A stretch of DNA of 64,000 nucleotides from JAGQIB01 sp041393395 (GCA_041393395.1 JAWKKG010000002.1:744001-808000), one strand, 5' to 3'. Shown: positions 19,898 to 28,743, counted from the first letter of the stretch. The notes: a model not told the origin generated them from the sequence alone. Numbers and translations: made by a program.

Positions 19898-20371
19898 ATG
19901 TCCGAATCCACGCGGTCACCCGCGGTCGCCTTCTGGGTGGCCCTCCCGCTCCTCGCCGCCTTGCTGCTCCTGCCGGCCGGCTGGCGGAATCTGCGTCCGC
20001 TCGCGATCGACGTCGAGTCCCCCGGGATTCCGGAGATCGAGGGACCGGAGGGCACTCTGCCCGTGCCGCCGCGCGAGTTCCGGTGGACCCCCGGCGGCGA
20101 CGACGTCGAATGGTCCCAGGTCCTCCTGTACCGGGCCACGTTCGAGCGGCTCTGGGAGTCTCCGCCGCTCACGGAGCCCGTGTTCCCGGTCGACCCGCGT
20201 GAGGTCTTCCGGGGGATTCCGGCCGGGGAGGAGGTCTGGTGGAAGGTCCGCGAGATCGCGGACGGGCGCGCCCGTGCCGCGTCGCGCCTCGTGAGGTTCA
20301 CCTTCGAGGTCGACGCGTTCGGACATGGCCCCGGAGAGGCCCCCACGTACGCCCGACCGCTGGTGGACTAG
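19898..20371 (+). CDS. Small membrane-anchored protein with fibronectin-like domain
   Basis: 157 residues, unrecognised by name. Residues 9-27 form a single hydrophobic segment (signal anchor). The rest looks like one beta-sandwich with a FRWTP start and a WWKVREI...RFTFEV end. That pattern resembles the C-terminal module of the anti-sigma factor encoded at 21605-22198. Probably periplasmic, tethered to the inner membrane. No Shine-Dalgarno sequence precedes the ATG, and a -10-like box lies directly upstream. Function unknown. Confidence 0.65.
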   Translation: MSESTRSPAVAFWVALPLLAALLLLPAGWRNLRPLAIDVESPGIPEIEGPEGTLPVPPREFRWTPGGDDVEWSQVLLYRATFERLWESPPLTEPVFPVDPREVFRGIPAGEEVWWKVREIADGRARAASRLVRFTFEVDAFGHGPGEAPTYARPLVD

Positions 20372-20425
20372 GGTCGCGCTCGCGATCCTCCCGGGATCTG
20401 CCGATCCCTTCCGGGGAGGTCGCCT

Positions 20426-20974
20426 TTGGTTCCTTGGCTCTGGCTCGACGTGTTCGCTCTCGCCGTCGCGTCCACCGTGGCGGTCCTCGATCTGGACGTC
20501 CGGGTCGGCGACCGCGAGGCCGGTCGTGCGATCTACGGCGGGCTCGTGCTGCTCGGGCTGGTCGGCTCGTATCAGTACGCGGTGACGGAGGCGCAACTGC
20601 CGCTGCCGGGCTGGTTCGTGATCGCGTTCGCGGTGCTGTATCTGCCCTTCCTGCACACCGCGTTCATCGACCTTCGCACGACGGATCGCTTCGCACGGGA
20701 GGAGCTGCACGCGCTGCTCCTGAACCGGGACTTCCGCGCGCTCCAGCGAGGCTCCGGGCAGGATGTTCTGCGTGTGGGGAGACGTCGTCTCCGGATGCAC
20801 TGGGAAGCTCACGACGAGGACGACGGCATCACGATCGAGCTCGACGTCCACCCGAGCCTGTGGCCGGTGACCGTCTCGCGGCCGCACGTGGCCTTCGTGC
20901 GCGACCAGACCCATCTCGAGTACCTGCGTCGCGACATCCGACGCGAGCAGGCGGCGGATGACGCGTCTGTCTGA
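20426..20974 (+). CDS. Hypothetical membrane protein
   Basis: 182 residues. Three hydrophobic segments (about 5-22, 38-55 and 62-82) are followed by a charged soluble C-terminal half with no motif I recognise. TTG start with GGGGAGG 6 bases upstream. It lies 54 bp after the small fibronectin-like protein and ends 9 bp before the converging M15-like peptidase gene. No function is proposed. Confidence 0.6.
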   Translation: MVPWLWLDVFALAVASTVAVLDLDVRVGDREAGRAIYGGLVLLGLVGSYQYAVTEAQLPLPGWFVIAFAVLYLPFLHTAFIDLRTTDRFAREELHALLLNRDFRALQRGSGQDVLRVGRRRLRMHWEAHDEDDGITIELDVHPSLWPVTVSRPHVAFVRDQTHLEYLRRDIRREQAADDASV

Positions 20975-20983
20975 GCTCTCCGG

Positions 20984-21514
20984 TCAATCGAACGGACTGT
21001 TCCATTCGGCCCGCCCGTGACGCACGGTCTCGAGTCCGGACAGCCGGGTCCGCAACGTGAAGTCGAGCTGCCAGCGGAGATCCCGGACCAGCTTCGAGAG
21101 GAGGGGCGGCTGCTTCTGGCTTCCCGCCCGCGTGAACGCGACGTGCACGTGGTCCGTGTGCGGTCCGTTCTTCTTGTTCTCGTAGCGCCGCGGTCCGCCC
21201 TTCTCCGCGCTCCAGATCTGCCGGTTCCAGATGACGTGATCCACGCCGAGTGGGGTGAGGTTCGAACCGAAGAGGCGGAGCAGGCCGTCGCCCAGCATCT
21301 TCTCGTACGGCTCGAACGCGCTCAGGTAGATGTCGGCCGCGCGACCCTCCGCGTGCGCGGACGGGCCACCGCTCCTGGTGGTGCGATCGACGAAGCCGCC
21401 GATGCCGGACCAGTGCGTGGAGTAGCCGAGCCGGGTGAGGAACGGGAACTGCTCCACCAGCGCCACGCGGAGCAAGAGGAGGATCGGTTGATCCTGTTTC
21501 CAGCGGACTCCCAT
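20984..21514 (-). CDS. M15-like zinc peptidase / ARB_07466-type domain protein
   Basis: 176 residues. The sequence holds the spaced metal-ligand pattern of M15/D-Ala-D-Ala carboxypeptidase-like folds: SAHAEGRAADIY (His and Asp ligands) and, after about 65 residues, HTDHVHVAF (His), with VDHVIWNRQIW between them as in ARB_07466-like domains. It could cleave peptidoglycan cross-peptides, but the N-terminus has no clear signal peptide (MGVRWKQDQP), so location is uncertain. It lies 90 bp downstream of the anti-sigma gene on the same strand and may be part of that unit. Confidence 0.7.
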   Translation of the reverse strand: MGVRWKQDQPILLLLRVALVEQFPFLTRLGYSTHWSGIGGFVDRTTRSGGPSAHAEGRAADIYLSAFEPYEKMLGDGLLRLFGSNLTPLGVDHVIWNRQIWSAEKGGPRRYENKKNGPHTDHVHVAFTRAGSQKQPPLLSKLVRDLRWQLDFTLRTRLSGLETVRHGRAEWNSPFD

Positions 21515-21604
21515 TGCGTCGCCGTCGGCCGGAGGGCGGGACGGGGCGCCGGCTCTCGCTACCCGCTCCCTTTCGTTCGGAAAGGGGCGGGGAGGTGCGA
21601 CACG

Positions 21605-22198
21605 TCAGGGCACGACGCGGAACGTCGCGAGGCCCTTCTCGATCTCGAAACCGTGGGAGTCGACCGCACGGACCGTCCAGCTGCCGCCGACCAGCGAAGG
21701 AGGCAGCGCGTCCGGCGGGGGTACGATCGAGGTCGTCGTGGTGTGCCCGGTCCACAGGTCTCGTCCGGTCGCGTCGCGGATCACGATCTCGTAGGACACG
21801 GCGCCGGGAAACCCGGTCCACGCGAAGCGCCCGAGCGTCGTCACGTCGCCGACGGGTTCCGTCACCTGGATCCCGCTCGATCCCCGCATCGTGGATTCCG
21901 CCGGCGCGGGCGAGTCGCGTCGCGCCATCGGGATCGCGACGAGCGCGATCGCCGCGGCGAGCGGCAGCGCGATCAGCCAGGGCGAGAGACGTCGGGTCGC
22001 GAGAGGCACGACCTTCGAGGGGGCGCCGCCGGTGACTTCCCGCGCCCGGCGGAACGCGTCGTCGAGCGCGCCCTCGGCGTAGAGTTCGTCCGCGAGCTCG
22101 TCGTCCGCGAGCAGACGTCGTTCGAAGTCGGCGCGCTCTTCCTCCGACAGCGTGCCGGCGAGGTACTCCAGCACCTGTACGCGATTCCGTTCGTTCAT
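21605..22198 (-). CDS. Anti-sigma factor with fibronectin-like periplasmic domain
   Basis: 197 residues. N-terminal acidic/amphipathic helices (VLEYLAGTLSEEERADFERR, about 8-60) have the shape of an anti-sigma domain, but the zinc-finger HxxxCxxC motif of ZAS proteins is absent. One membrane span follows at about 71-91, then a beta-sandwich (110-197) with FAWTGFPGAVSYEIVI and SWTVRAVDSHG, a fibronectin-like module. Its ATG overlaps the sigma-factor stop (ATGA), which strongly supports the sigma/anti-sigma assignment. It would hold the sigma factor at the membrane and sense a periplasmic event. Confidence 0.8.
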   Translation of the reverse strand: MNERNRVQVLEYLAGTLSEEERADFERRLLADDELADELYAEGALDDAFRRAREVTGGAPSKVVPLATRRLSPWLIALPLAAAIALVAIPMARRDSPAPAESTMRGSSGIQVTEPVGDVTTLGRFAWTGFPGAVSYEIVIRDATGRDLWTGHTTTTSIVPPPDALPPSLVGGSWTVRAVDSHGFEIEKGLATFRVVP

Positions 22199-22698
22199 GC
22201 GAGCACTCCCCTCTCGCGCAGCAACTCGCGAAGCTTGCCGCGGCATCGATAGATGCGTCGGTACAGCACCGCCGGATCCAGTCCCTCGTCCTCGGCGATG
22301 CGGGCGGGGGCGTCGCCCCGCATCAGCCGCTGCAGGTAGTGGGCACATCCCGTGTCGCCGCCGCCGATCTTCTCGATGCTCTCGCGAAGCGCGCGTTCGA
22401 CCTCGCGATCCTCGAGAGCTTCGAGAGGGGTCGGTGCGGCGTTCGGCAACGCCGCGTCCTCCGGGGACAGGTCGCGGGCGCGGACCTTCTGGCGCTGGTA
22501 CCAGTTGCCGATCGTGTTGCGGAGGACCTGGAAGCACCAGGGGAGATCCGGTCGATCGCCACCCCGCTCGTGCACGATGCGCAGAGCATCCTGAGCCACG
22601 TCTTCCACCGCGTCCTCCGGGACCCGTCGCCTCGCGACCGCCACGAACCGCTGTCGCAGCTCGGTCAGCCAGGCCTCCCGTTCACGGGAGCTCGTCAT
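22195..22698 (-). CDS. ECF-type sigma-70 family RNA polymerase sigma factor
   Basis: 167 residues, the length of a two-domain ECF factor. Region 2 is at about 10-80 (AVEDVAQDALRIVHE and CFQVLRNTIGNWYQRQK). Region 4 is at about 105-165 (YLQRLMRGDAPARIAEDEGL, then VLYRRIYRCRGKLRELL, the helix-turn-helix). It follows the CHAT gene by 64 bp on the same strand and overlaps the anti-sigma start. A G-rich run directly upstream of the ATG could serve as ribosome-binding site. It probably directs its own operon and an unknown regulon. Confidence 0.9.
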   Translation of the reverse strand: MTSSREREAWLTELRQRFVAVARRRVPEDAVEDVAQDALRIVHERGGDRPDLPWCFQVLRNTIGNWYQRQKVRARDLSPEDAALPNAAPTPLEALEDREVERALRESIEKIGGGDTGCAHYLQRLMRGDAPARIAEDEGLDPAVLYRRIYRCRGKLRELLRERGVLA

Positions 22699-22762
22699 CC
22701 ACCCCCCCCGTTTGCTGAGTTCGTCGGACCTCCCTCGGCCAGGAGGTCCCCACGCGAAATCT

Positions 22763-25159
22763 CTACGAACGTCGCCAGCGGCTCAAGGCCAGAACCGCGA
22801 AGAGGAGCACGATGCCCCCGAAGGCCGGAAGAAGGTACCGTCGCGCGAGTCCGGGGGCGTCGCCGATCCCCTCGAGGGCCGCAACCGGGGTGTGTCCCAG
22901 CCCGGTCAGGACGAAGGCCGAGCAGTCCCGGGGCGAATACCCCTCCGCGGCCAGGGCCAGACGGGCCGTGCGCAGCGCGACGTCGCGCGGGGCGCCCGTC
23001 CGGAGCTCGTGGTAGAAGCGCTCCATGAAATGGGCGGCGGCCGCATCGTCGACGTCCCAGAGCGAGCTCACCACGCTCCGGGCGCCGGCCACCAGAAATG
23101 CCCGCGGGAGCCCCAGCGTGCCCTCTCCGAGCACGTTCCAGCCTCCGGCCGTCTCGCAGCCGCTCAGCGTGACGAGATCGACGGCCCGCGGCCGGGTCTC
23201 CACCGTCGCGGCGGTGACCAGCTCCGTGGAATCCGGCCCCGCGAGCGCGAGTCCCGACCGCTCGGGGCGGAGCGGCTCGAGGACCGCGTGCGTCGCGAAG
23301 TGGAGGACGGCGTGGGGGGCGGCGGCGAGGAACGCGGACGCGGTCGCCTCCGGGCCGACCAGGATCTCCGCGACCCCGGGCGCGATCGCGCGGGCTTCCT
23401 GACGGGCGTAGGGAAGCGGTCCGAGGTCCTCGCGCGTCGTCGCCTCCGGGGCGCCCCGGGCCGCGGTCTCCGGATCGGCGAACACGAGCACGCCGGTCGC
23501 GGGGGCGGGCCGCGCGGCGAGCACCGGCAGCAGCCAGCTCGCGGGCAGGTAGCTCACGGCGTAGCGCTCGCCCAGGGTTCCTCCGTCGCGCCCGGGCAAC
23601 GGCATCGCCTCGAGCGGGAGGCCCGCCAGCGCGACCGACGGCACGAGGTAGAGTCGCTCGAGGTCCGCCGGCAGCGAGGCGACGACTCCCGAGAACAGGG
23701 CCTGGCCGATCGGAGCGAGCGCGGAACGGACGGCGTCCACGTCGCTCCCGGTGGCGAGCAGTTCCTGCACGCGCGCGAGCTCGGGACGGGACGGGACCTC
23801 CGCGTGGGCGGACACGATCGCATCGCCGGTGATCACGAACACGGCGGCCACGCCGTTCAGCGGTTCCGAGAACTCCACGAGCGCGGCCGGTCCGGCCGCC
23901 GCGATCGTCGCCTGCACCGAGGCGAGGTCCGGGGAACCGAGCTCCAGCTGGTCGCGCAACGTCGCCGACCGCCCGCGCTCGAGAGCGCCCCACGCGTCCA
24001 CCACGCGTCCGTGCGCGAGTCGCACGGACGCGAGCGCCGCGTAGATCTCACCGGCCCGGTCGAACAGGGACGTCGCGGCGGCTTGCGCCTCGCCGCGACG
24101 CAAGGCTTCGAACTCGTCGATCGAACGGACCAGCAGAGACTCCGCCCGCGCCACGTTGCCGGTCTCGATGAGCGCGCGCGCGTACATCGCCTCGTACAGC
24201 ACCCGGTCGAGCGGCGAGAGCGAGGACAGGTCCAGCGAGTCGCCGATGCGCACGGCCTCGTCGGCGCGCCCGAGACCACACAGCATGAGCAGGCGATTGC
24301 CGCGGTTCGCGGCCAGGAAACGTCCGGCGCCGTTCGCCGCCGCGGCCGAGTCCGCGCGGTCGAGAGTGCGCAGCCCTTCCTCGTAGCGGCCGGCGTCGTA
24401 CTGGATGGTCGCGAGGCGACCGAGCGGAACGGAGGGATCGCGACCCGCGCGCAGGTCCATCGCCACGGCGCTGTCGGCGCACGCGAGCGCCGCGTCGAAG
24501 CGGCCGAGGTTCCGGAGAATGGAAGCGAGGCGATGGTTCGACGCGGAGATGCCGCGGTCGTTCCCGATCTCCCGATCGAGCACGAGCGCTTCCTCGGTGC
24601 GGCGTCGCGCTTCGAGCAGATCGCCCGCGAGCGAGTAGGCGTTCGCGAGGTTGCCGAGAACCTGGGCTTCGCCGCGCCGATCCCCGCGCGCGCGCCGCGC
24701 CGCGAGGACGCGTTCCCAGCGCGGAATGGCCTCGCCGTACGCGTTTCGGACCGCGAACACGATCGCCGACGTGTTCAGCACCGATTCGATCGTGGTGGAG
24801 TCTTCCGAAGCGTCGGCGAATCGTTCCGCCCGATCGAGTGCCTCGCGCGCGCGATCGAGCTCCCCGACGTGCAGATCGGACCAGCCCGCCGCTTGCAGGG
24901 CGCGCGCCGCGGGTCCGCTCTCGTCGGCGCCGCCGAGCGAGTCGGCCACGTCGCGCAGCTCGGCCGAGATCTCGGTCCGACGCATCGGGTCCGAGCGCTC
25001 CGCCTCGCCGAGCGCGTTCACGATCGAAACGACGAGCGAGTCGGCCGGTGTGCTCGGCTCGGGGTAGTCGGCTGCCGCGGGGACGGCGAATGCGGCGGCG
25101 ACGGCGAGGAACGCGCCGAGGGCCGCGCGGTGGTTCGGATACCGAGCGATCCGGCTCAC
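22763..25159 (-). CDS. Periplasmic, membrane-anchored TPR-CHAT caspase-like protease
   Basis: 798 residues. Signal peptide at 1-30, then TPR-type helical repeats (about 80-470: GNLANAYSLAGDLLEARRR, HRLASILRNLGRFDAALACAD), then a CHAT domain (about 520-760), and a C-terminal membrane span (LLPAFGGIVLLFAVLALSR) with a short basic tail. The caspase-like dyad is intact: His near residue 623 in HFATHAVLE and Cys near 666 in LSGCETAGG. Predicted topology puts the protease domain in the periplasm. GTG start overlaps the upstream gene's stop by 4 bp; the ECF sigma gene follows after 64 bp. CHAT proteases are known in bacterial defence and signalling, where they cut a dedicated partner. No target is known here. 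Confidence 0.85.
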   Translation of the reverse strand: MSRIARYPNHRAALGAFLAVAAAFAVPAAADYPEPSTPADSLVVSIVNALGEAERSDPMRRTEISAELRDVADSLGGADESGPAARALQAAGWSDLHVGELDRAREALDRAERFADASEDSTTIESVLNTSAIVFAVRNAYGEAIPRWERVLAARRARGDRRGEAQVLGNLANAYSLAGDLLEARRRTEEALVLDREIGNDRGISASNHRLASILRNLGRFDAALACADSAVAMDLRAGRDPSVPLGRLATIQYDAGRYEEGLRTLDRADSAAAANGAGRFLAANRGNRLLMLCGLGRADEAVRIGDSLDLSSLSPLDRVLYEAMYARALIETGNVARAESLLVRSIDEFEALRRGEAQAAATSLFDRAGEIYAALASVRLAHGRVVDAWGALERGRSATLRDQLELGSPDLASVQATIAAAGPAALVEFSEPLNGVAAVFVITGDAIVSAHAEVPSRPELARVQELLATGSDVDAVRSALAPIGQALFSGVVASLPADLERLYLVPSVALAGLPLEAMPLPGRDGGTLGERYAVSYLPASWLLPVLAARPAPATGVLVFADPETAARGAPEATTREDLGPLPYARQEARAIAPGVAEILVGPEATASAFLAAAPHAVLHFATHAVLEPLRPERSGLALAGPDSTELVTAATVETRPRAVDLVTLSGCETAGGWNVLGEGTLGLPRAFLVAGARSVVSSLWDVDDAAAAHFMERFYHELRTGAPRDVALRTARLALAAEGYSPRDCSAFVLTGLGHTPVAALEGIGDAPGLARRYLLPAFGGIVLLFAVLALSRWRRS

Positions 25160-25920
25160 AGGTCTCCCGCGTTTCCGGAAGGCACGAAAGTCGAGGGCGG
25201 AAAGTCCTCCTCCGGCCGGATGCGTTCGAACGTCACCTCGGCCGCGATCGAGTCGCCCACCCAGGTCGTGACGTGATACGGAAAGAGAATGCCTTCGACC
25301 TCCCGGAAGTCCGAAGCCTCCGAGACGAACTCCACGAGATCCTCGCCCTCGCCCATCTGGCCCCGCACGCCGACCACGAGCCCCGTGTCCGGATCCATCG
25401 CGTAGATGGTGCGCAGGCGATCGTTCCAGTCGATCTGCACGCGGGGACGCCCCTGTTCGTCCGGCTCGAGCGCGACGACGTCGGCCGGGTCCGCACGCGC
25501 GAGCTCGAACGGTGCCACGATCCGGTGGTACTGGAGCTTCATCGAATCGGACAGTTCCCGCTTCGACGCGTGCTGCTGACGTCGACCGCCGTTCCAGGCG
25601 AGCGCGCCGGCGAGGATGCGGACCTCCGTGCGGTCCGGGTAGCGGATCTCCGTGCGCAGTGAACCGTCGAGTGCGACCTCGAGGTCGATCTTGCCGTTCA
25701 CGCCCTCGAGGTGGGAAGCGACCTGGCCGCGCATCGTCCAGCCGGAGGACGCCTTCAGCCGATCCGCACCCCCGTGGGCGGCCGTGGACCGGGCCACGAG
25801 CTCGGCGGCCGACACCGCCTCGGCGGCCGACGCCGGCAGGCCCGGGCCGAGGAGCCCGAGGCCGAGAGCGAGAATGATCGGGAGCCCCGCGGTGCGGGCC
25901 GCCTCCGGGATTCGGGTCAC
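25156..25920 (-). CDS. LolA-like outer-membrane lipoprotein-sorting-type periplasmic protein
   Basis: 254 residues. A signal peptide (about 1-35, ending ASAAEA) is followed by an AAELVARSTAAHGG opening and alternating beta-strands (GQVASHLEGVNGKIDLEV, RIDW-like, GILFPYHVTTW) typical of the half-barrel LolA/LppX fold. Such proteins bind acyl chains or carry lipoproteins. GTG start with GGAGG 7 bases upstream. It is the first gene of the minus-strand operon and overlaps the CHAT gene by 4 bp, so lipid or lipoprotein stress is a possible input for the downstream signalling genes (inference). Confidence 0.75.
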   Translation of the reverse strand: MTRIPEAARTAGLPIILALGLGLLGPGLPASAAEAVSAAELVARSTAAHGGADRLKASSGWTMRGQVASHLEGVNGKIDLEVALDGSLRTEIRYPDRTEVRILAGALAWNGGRRQQHASKRELSDSMKLQYHRIVAPFELARADPADVVALEPDEQGRPRVQIDWNDRLRTIYAMDPDTGLVVGVRGQMGEGEDLVEFVSEASDFREVEGILFPYHVTTWVGDSIAAEVTFERIRPEEDFPPSTFVPSGNAGDL

Positions 25921-26092
25921 GCGACACCTCCGTTTCCGAGTGTATCGCCAAAAACCCGCTCGCACACGCGAGGATCCGCTTGCGCCCGTTCGTCCCCTGC
26001 GGTGATCCTCGACCGGCCGACGAGAAGCGCGCAAGGTCGCCCCCTCGGCGGTCGATGAATCAGCGACCCTCCCCCCAAAGGAGTGTGCTCGA

Positions 26093-26932
26093 ATGGCCGA
26101 GTTCCGCGGTTTCGGCGGAGCGGCCCTCGTCACCGGCGCGACCTCGGGGATCGGACTCGAGCTCGCACGGCTCCTCGCGGCCCGGGGCATGCATCTCATC
26201 CTCGTGGCCCGGTCCGCGGAGAACCTGCGCATCCTGGCGAACAAGCTCGCCCAGAGTCATCGTATTCGCGCGGTCTCGGTGCCGATGGACCTTTCCCGCC
26301 CGGATGCCGCCGCTCGCCTCGTGGAGGCGTTGCGCGGCATCGATCTCACGGTGGATCTGCTCGTGAACAACGCCGCGTTCGGGACCTACGGCCCGTTCGC
26401 GGATCAGGGTGCGGCGCGGGAGGCGGAGATGATCCGTCTCAACGTGTCGCTGCCCACGGAGCTCACCGCCCTGTTCCTGCCCGGCATGATCCGGCGCAAG
26501 CGGGGTGTGGTTCTGAACGTCGCGTCCACGGCCGGCTTCGCGCCGGTTCCTTGGATGGGAACGTACGCGGCCACGAAGGCGTACCTCATCTCGTGGACGC
26601 ACTCGCTCGCCACGGAGCTGGCGGGGACGGGCGTGCAGGTCGCGGCGCTCTGTCCGGGCTCCACCGCGACGAACTTCCACGCCGTGTCCGGCGCCGCCGG
26701 GCGTCGGCCGCGCACGGGACCCCAGCAGACGGCCTCGCAGGTCGCGGAGGAGTGCCTGCGCGGACTGGACCGGAAGCAACGGATCATCGTGACGGGAGGC
26801 GTGAATCGCCTGCACGCGCACCTGTTCCGGGTGCTTCCGCCGTCGTGGGCGTCGCGGCTCGCGGACGTCTTCCAGCGTCCGGGGGCGGCGCGCGTCGGGG
26901 CGACCGGAGAGACCTCGGTCCGCGCGACCTAG
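26093..26932 (+). CDS. SDR-family NAD(P)-dependent oxidoreductase
   Basis: 279 residues. Classical short-chain dehydrogenase: TGATSGIGLELAR cofactor loop, LVNNAAFGTYG, the catalytic Ser in VASTAG and the YAATKAY Tyr/Lys pair. VARSAENL after beta-2 suggests NADP(H). It resembles the DltE/YqjQ-like or ketoreductase subgroup; the substrate is unknown. ATG with AAGGAG upstream. The gene stands alone on the plus strand, divergent from the LolA-like gene and convergent with the next one. Confidence 0.88.
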   Translation: MAEFRGFGGAALVTGATSGIGLELARLLAARGMHLILVARSAENLRILANKLAQSHRIRAVSVPMDLSRPDAAARLVEALRGIDLTVDLLVNNAAFGTYGPFADQGAAREAEMIRLNVSLPTELTALFLPGMIRRKRGVVLNVASTAGFAPVPWMGTYAATKAYLISWTHSLATELAGTGVQVAALCPGSTATNFHAVSGAAGRRPRTGPQQTASQVAEECLRGLDRKQRIIVTGGVNRLHAHLFRVLPPSWASRLADVFQRPGAARVGATGETSVRAT

Positions 26933-26945
26933 GAGACGTCGCCCG

Positions 26946-28184
26946 TCAGATGCCGGAGACTTCTCCGGCTCCGGAGTCCGACTCCGGGATGCGGCCCGTC
27001 CCTTCGGGGGCGGGCCGCCACGTTTCCGGCAACTCGACCACGCGGAGGACGCGCCGGAGCGGACCGAACGAGTACAGGAGCAGCACCTGCGAACGGTCCG
27101 GCTTGACCCAGTTGAAGTACGTCGCGGTGCCCTGGACCTCGTCCCAGTCTCTCCGGTACTGCAGGTCGCGCGGGAGCGGATCGAGCTCGTCCCAGAACTC
27201 GTCGGTGCGATCCCAGCGATCGCGGAGCCGCTCGCTCCAGCCCTCGGGGGCCGTGGGCAGCGGTACCGACTCGAATCGATCGAGACACAGGATCGATTGC
27301 TCGCCACCGGGTCCCGTGATCAGCGCGAGCGATCCGTCGAGGACGGCGACGTACTCCGTCTCCTCGTGCACGGGGACCCACTCCTTCCGGTCCGGCGGCC
27401 GAGCGAACAAGGTCGGGCGATCGCCGAACAGATCGGAGACGATCGGATCGTGCGACCCCCGTTGCGTCCAGGTCTGGTCGAGACGCTCGAGTGAATTCTC
27501 GAGAATCGTGGGGTGGGAGTCCTCCAGTCCGAGAGCGAGTCGACCGGCGGCCTCGTGGCGACGTTTCTCCTCGTCGGAGAGGCGACGCCCGAATTCGACG
27601 TAGTGACGCGCGAGCTCTCCCTCGAACATCGGAACGACGACGTCGCCATCCCAGCGACCGTGGTACGTGCCGTCGGCCTTCCACCGGAACATCTGGCCGT
27701 CGCGCACGCCGGTGAACGAGCGTCGCTTCGGGAACTCGGCGGTCACCACGTCGAAGATCCAGTGGTACGTGCCGGCGCTGCCGGTCAGCGGCGACAACCA
27801 GCCGCGCTCCTCCGTCTCGATCAGCAGGTAGCGGCCCGTGTCGTCCCAGCCTCCGATCCGGGTCGCGCGCCCTTTCGGCGCCCGGACCGCGCGATTGTCG
27901 CCGGACAGCAGGTCCAGGAGGAACGCACAGCGCTCGGGTTTCCGGCGCAGGAACCCGCCCGGGACGAGATGCAGATACGCAAACTGCGAGCCGTCCGGCG
28001 AGAACGACTCCTCGGACACGGGCAGGCCGCGCTGGAACAGCCGATCCGTCGCCTCCAGATCGCGGACGCGCGCGGCGGGCAGGACACGAGGCGGGGCCGG
28101 AGGCGGCAGCAGCATGGCGTCGACTCCGGCGGAGTCCGCCGCGCCGATTCCGAGCAGAAGGCCGAGGAGCGGAGCGAATACCAT
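26946..28184 (-). CDS. Hypothetical exported protein
   Basis: 412 residues, not recognised. Residues 1-17 are a short hydrophobic signal-like stretch (MVFAPLLGLLLGIGAAD). The rest has a beta-propeller flavour (SFSPDGSQFAYLHL, GGWDDTGRYLLIETEERG, EYVAVLDGSLALITG), as in WD40/TolB-like protein segments, but repeats are not clear enough to name. It begins 4 bp after the methyltransferase stop on the same strand, so it is probably the last gene of the flippase-methyltransferase unit. Confidence 0.6.
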   Translation of the reverse strand: MVFAPLLGLLLGIGAADSAGVDAMLLPPPAPPRVLPAARVRDLEATDRLFQRGLPVSEESFSPDGSQFAYLHLVPGGFLRRKPERCAFLLDLLSGDNRAVRAPKGRATRIGGWDDTGRYLLIETEERGWLSPLTGSAGTYHWIFDVVTAEFPKRRSFTGVRDGQMFRWKADGTYHGRWDGDVVVPMFEGELARHYVEFGRRLSDEEKRRHEAAGRLALGLEDSHPTILENSLERLDQTWTQRGSHDPIVSDLFGDRPTLFARPPDRKEWVPVHEETEYVAVLDGSLALITGPGGEQSILCLDRFESVPLPTAPEGWSERLRDRWDRTDEFWDELDPLPRDLQYRRDWDEVQGTATYFNWVKPDRSQVLLLYSFGPLRRVLRVVELPETWRPAPEGTGRIPESDSGAGEVSGI

Positions 28185-28188
28185 GGAA

Positions 28189-28743
28189 TCAGCGTACCGC
28201 TTCCGCGGCACTCGCGGAAGGCTGGATCGGGGGGCGGACCTCGAGATCGAACTCCAGGCATTCCGCCGGGAACAGGAACGCGAACATCTTCTCGTAGCGG
28301 GCGGGGAAGCGATTCGCGAGCCAGTCGAGGCCGAGCCAGCGGTACGGCTTCCAGAGCCGCAGTCGCACGCGCCGCACGGCGAACAGCGCGTCCGTGTAGT
28401 GGGGATAGCGCGAGTCCTCCGTGAAGTAGCCCATCGACTCGGTGGAGAAGAAGTGCCGGTGCGTGGGGTCCGTGTAGGCCTGGACGCTCGAGAAGTGCGG
28501 TACCCGGATGTGGATCGTCGCGCCCGGACGCGCCACGCGATGCAGCTCCTCCATGACGCCCACGATGTCGTCGAGGTGCTCGATGACGTCCTGGCAACGG
28601 ACGTGATCGAACTCGGCGTCGGCGAACGGCCACGGTCGCCGATCGAGATCGTGCACGACGTCGGCCGCGGTGTTCGCGCTCCGGTCGATGCCGATCGCCC
28701 CCGGTAGCTTGTCCTGGCCGCAGCCCACGTCGAGGATCCGCAT
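28189..28743 (-). CDS. Class I SAM-dependent methyltransferase
   Basis: 184 residues. SAM-binding motif I is ILDVGCGQDK with an acidic residue after beta-2 (GIDRSA); FDHVRCQDVIEHLDD corresponds to motif II/IV and VARPGATIHIRVPH to motif V. The Methyltransf_11 type is common next to polysaccharide genes, where it caps or methylates sugars, but the substrate is unknown. It lies 9 bp downstream of the flippase gene on the same strand. Confidence 0.85.
   Translation of the reverse strand: MRILDVGCGQDKLPGAIGIDRSANTAADVVHDLDRRPWPFADAEFDHVRCQDVIEHLDDIVGVMEELHRVARPGATIHIRVPHFSSVQAYTDPTHRHFFSTESMGYFTEDSRYPHYTDALFAVRRVRLRLWKPYRWLGLDWLANRFPARYEKMFAFLFPAECLEFDLEVRPPIQPSASAAEAVR

Noticed and set aside
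25160..25951. Extension of the CHAT protein upstream of its GTG
   Set aside because: It would run antiparallel to nothing but through the LolA-like coding sequence in another frame and would lose the signal peptide.
26946..28184. Naming the hypothetical protein as TolB or a WD40 protein
   Set aside because: Only loose beta-propeller-like phrases are visible, without countable repeats.
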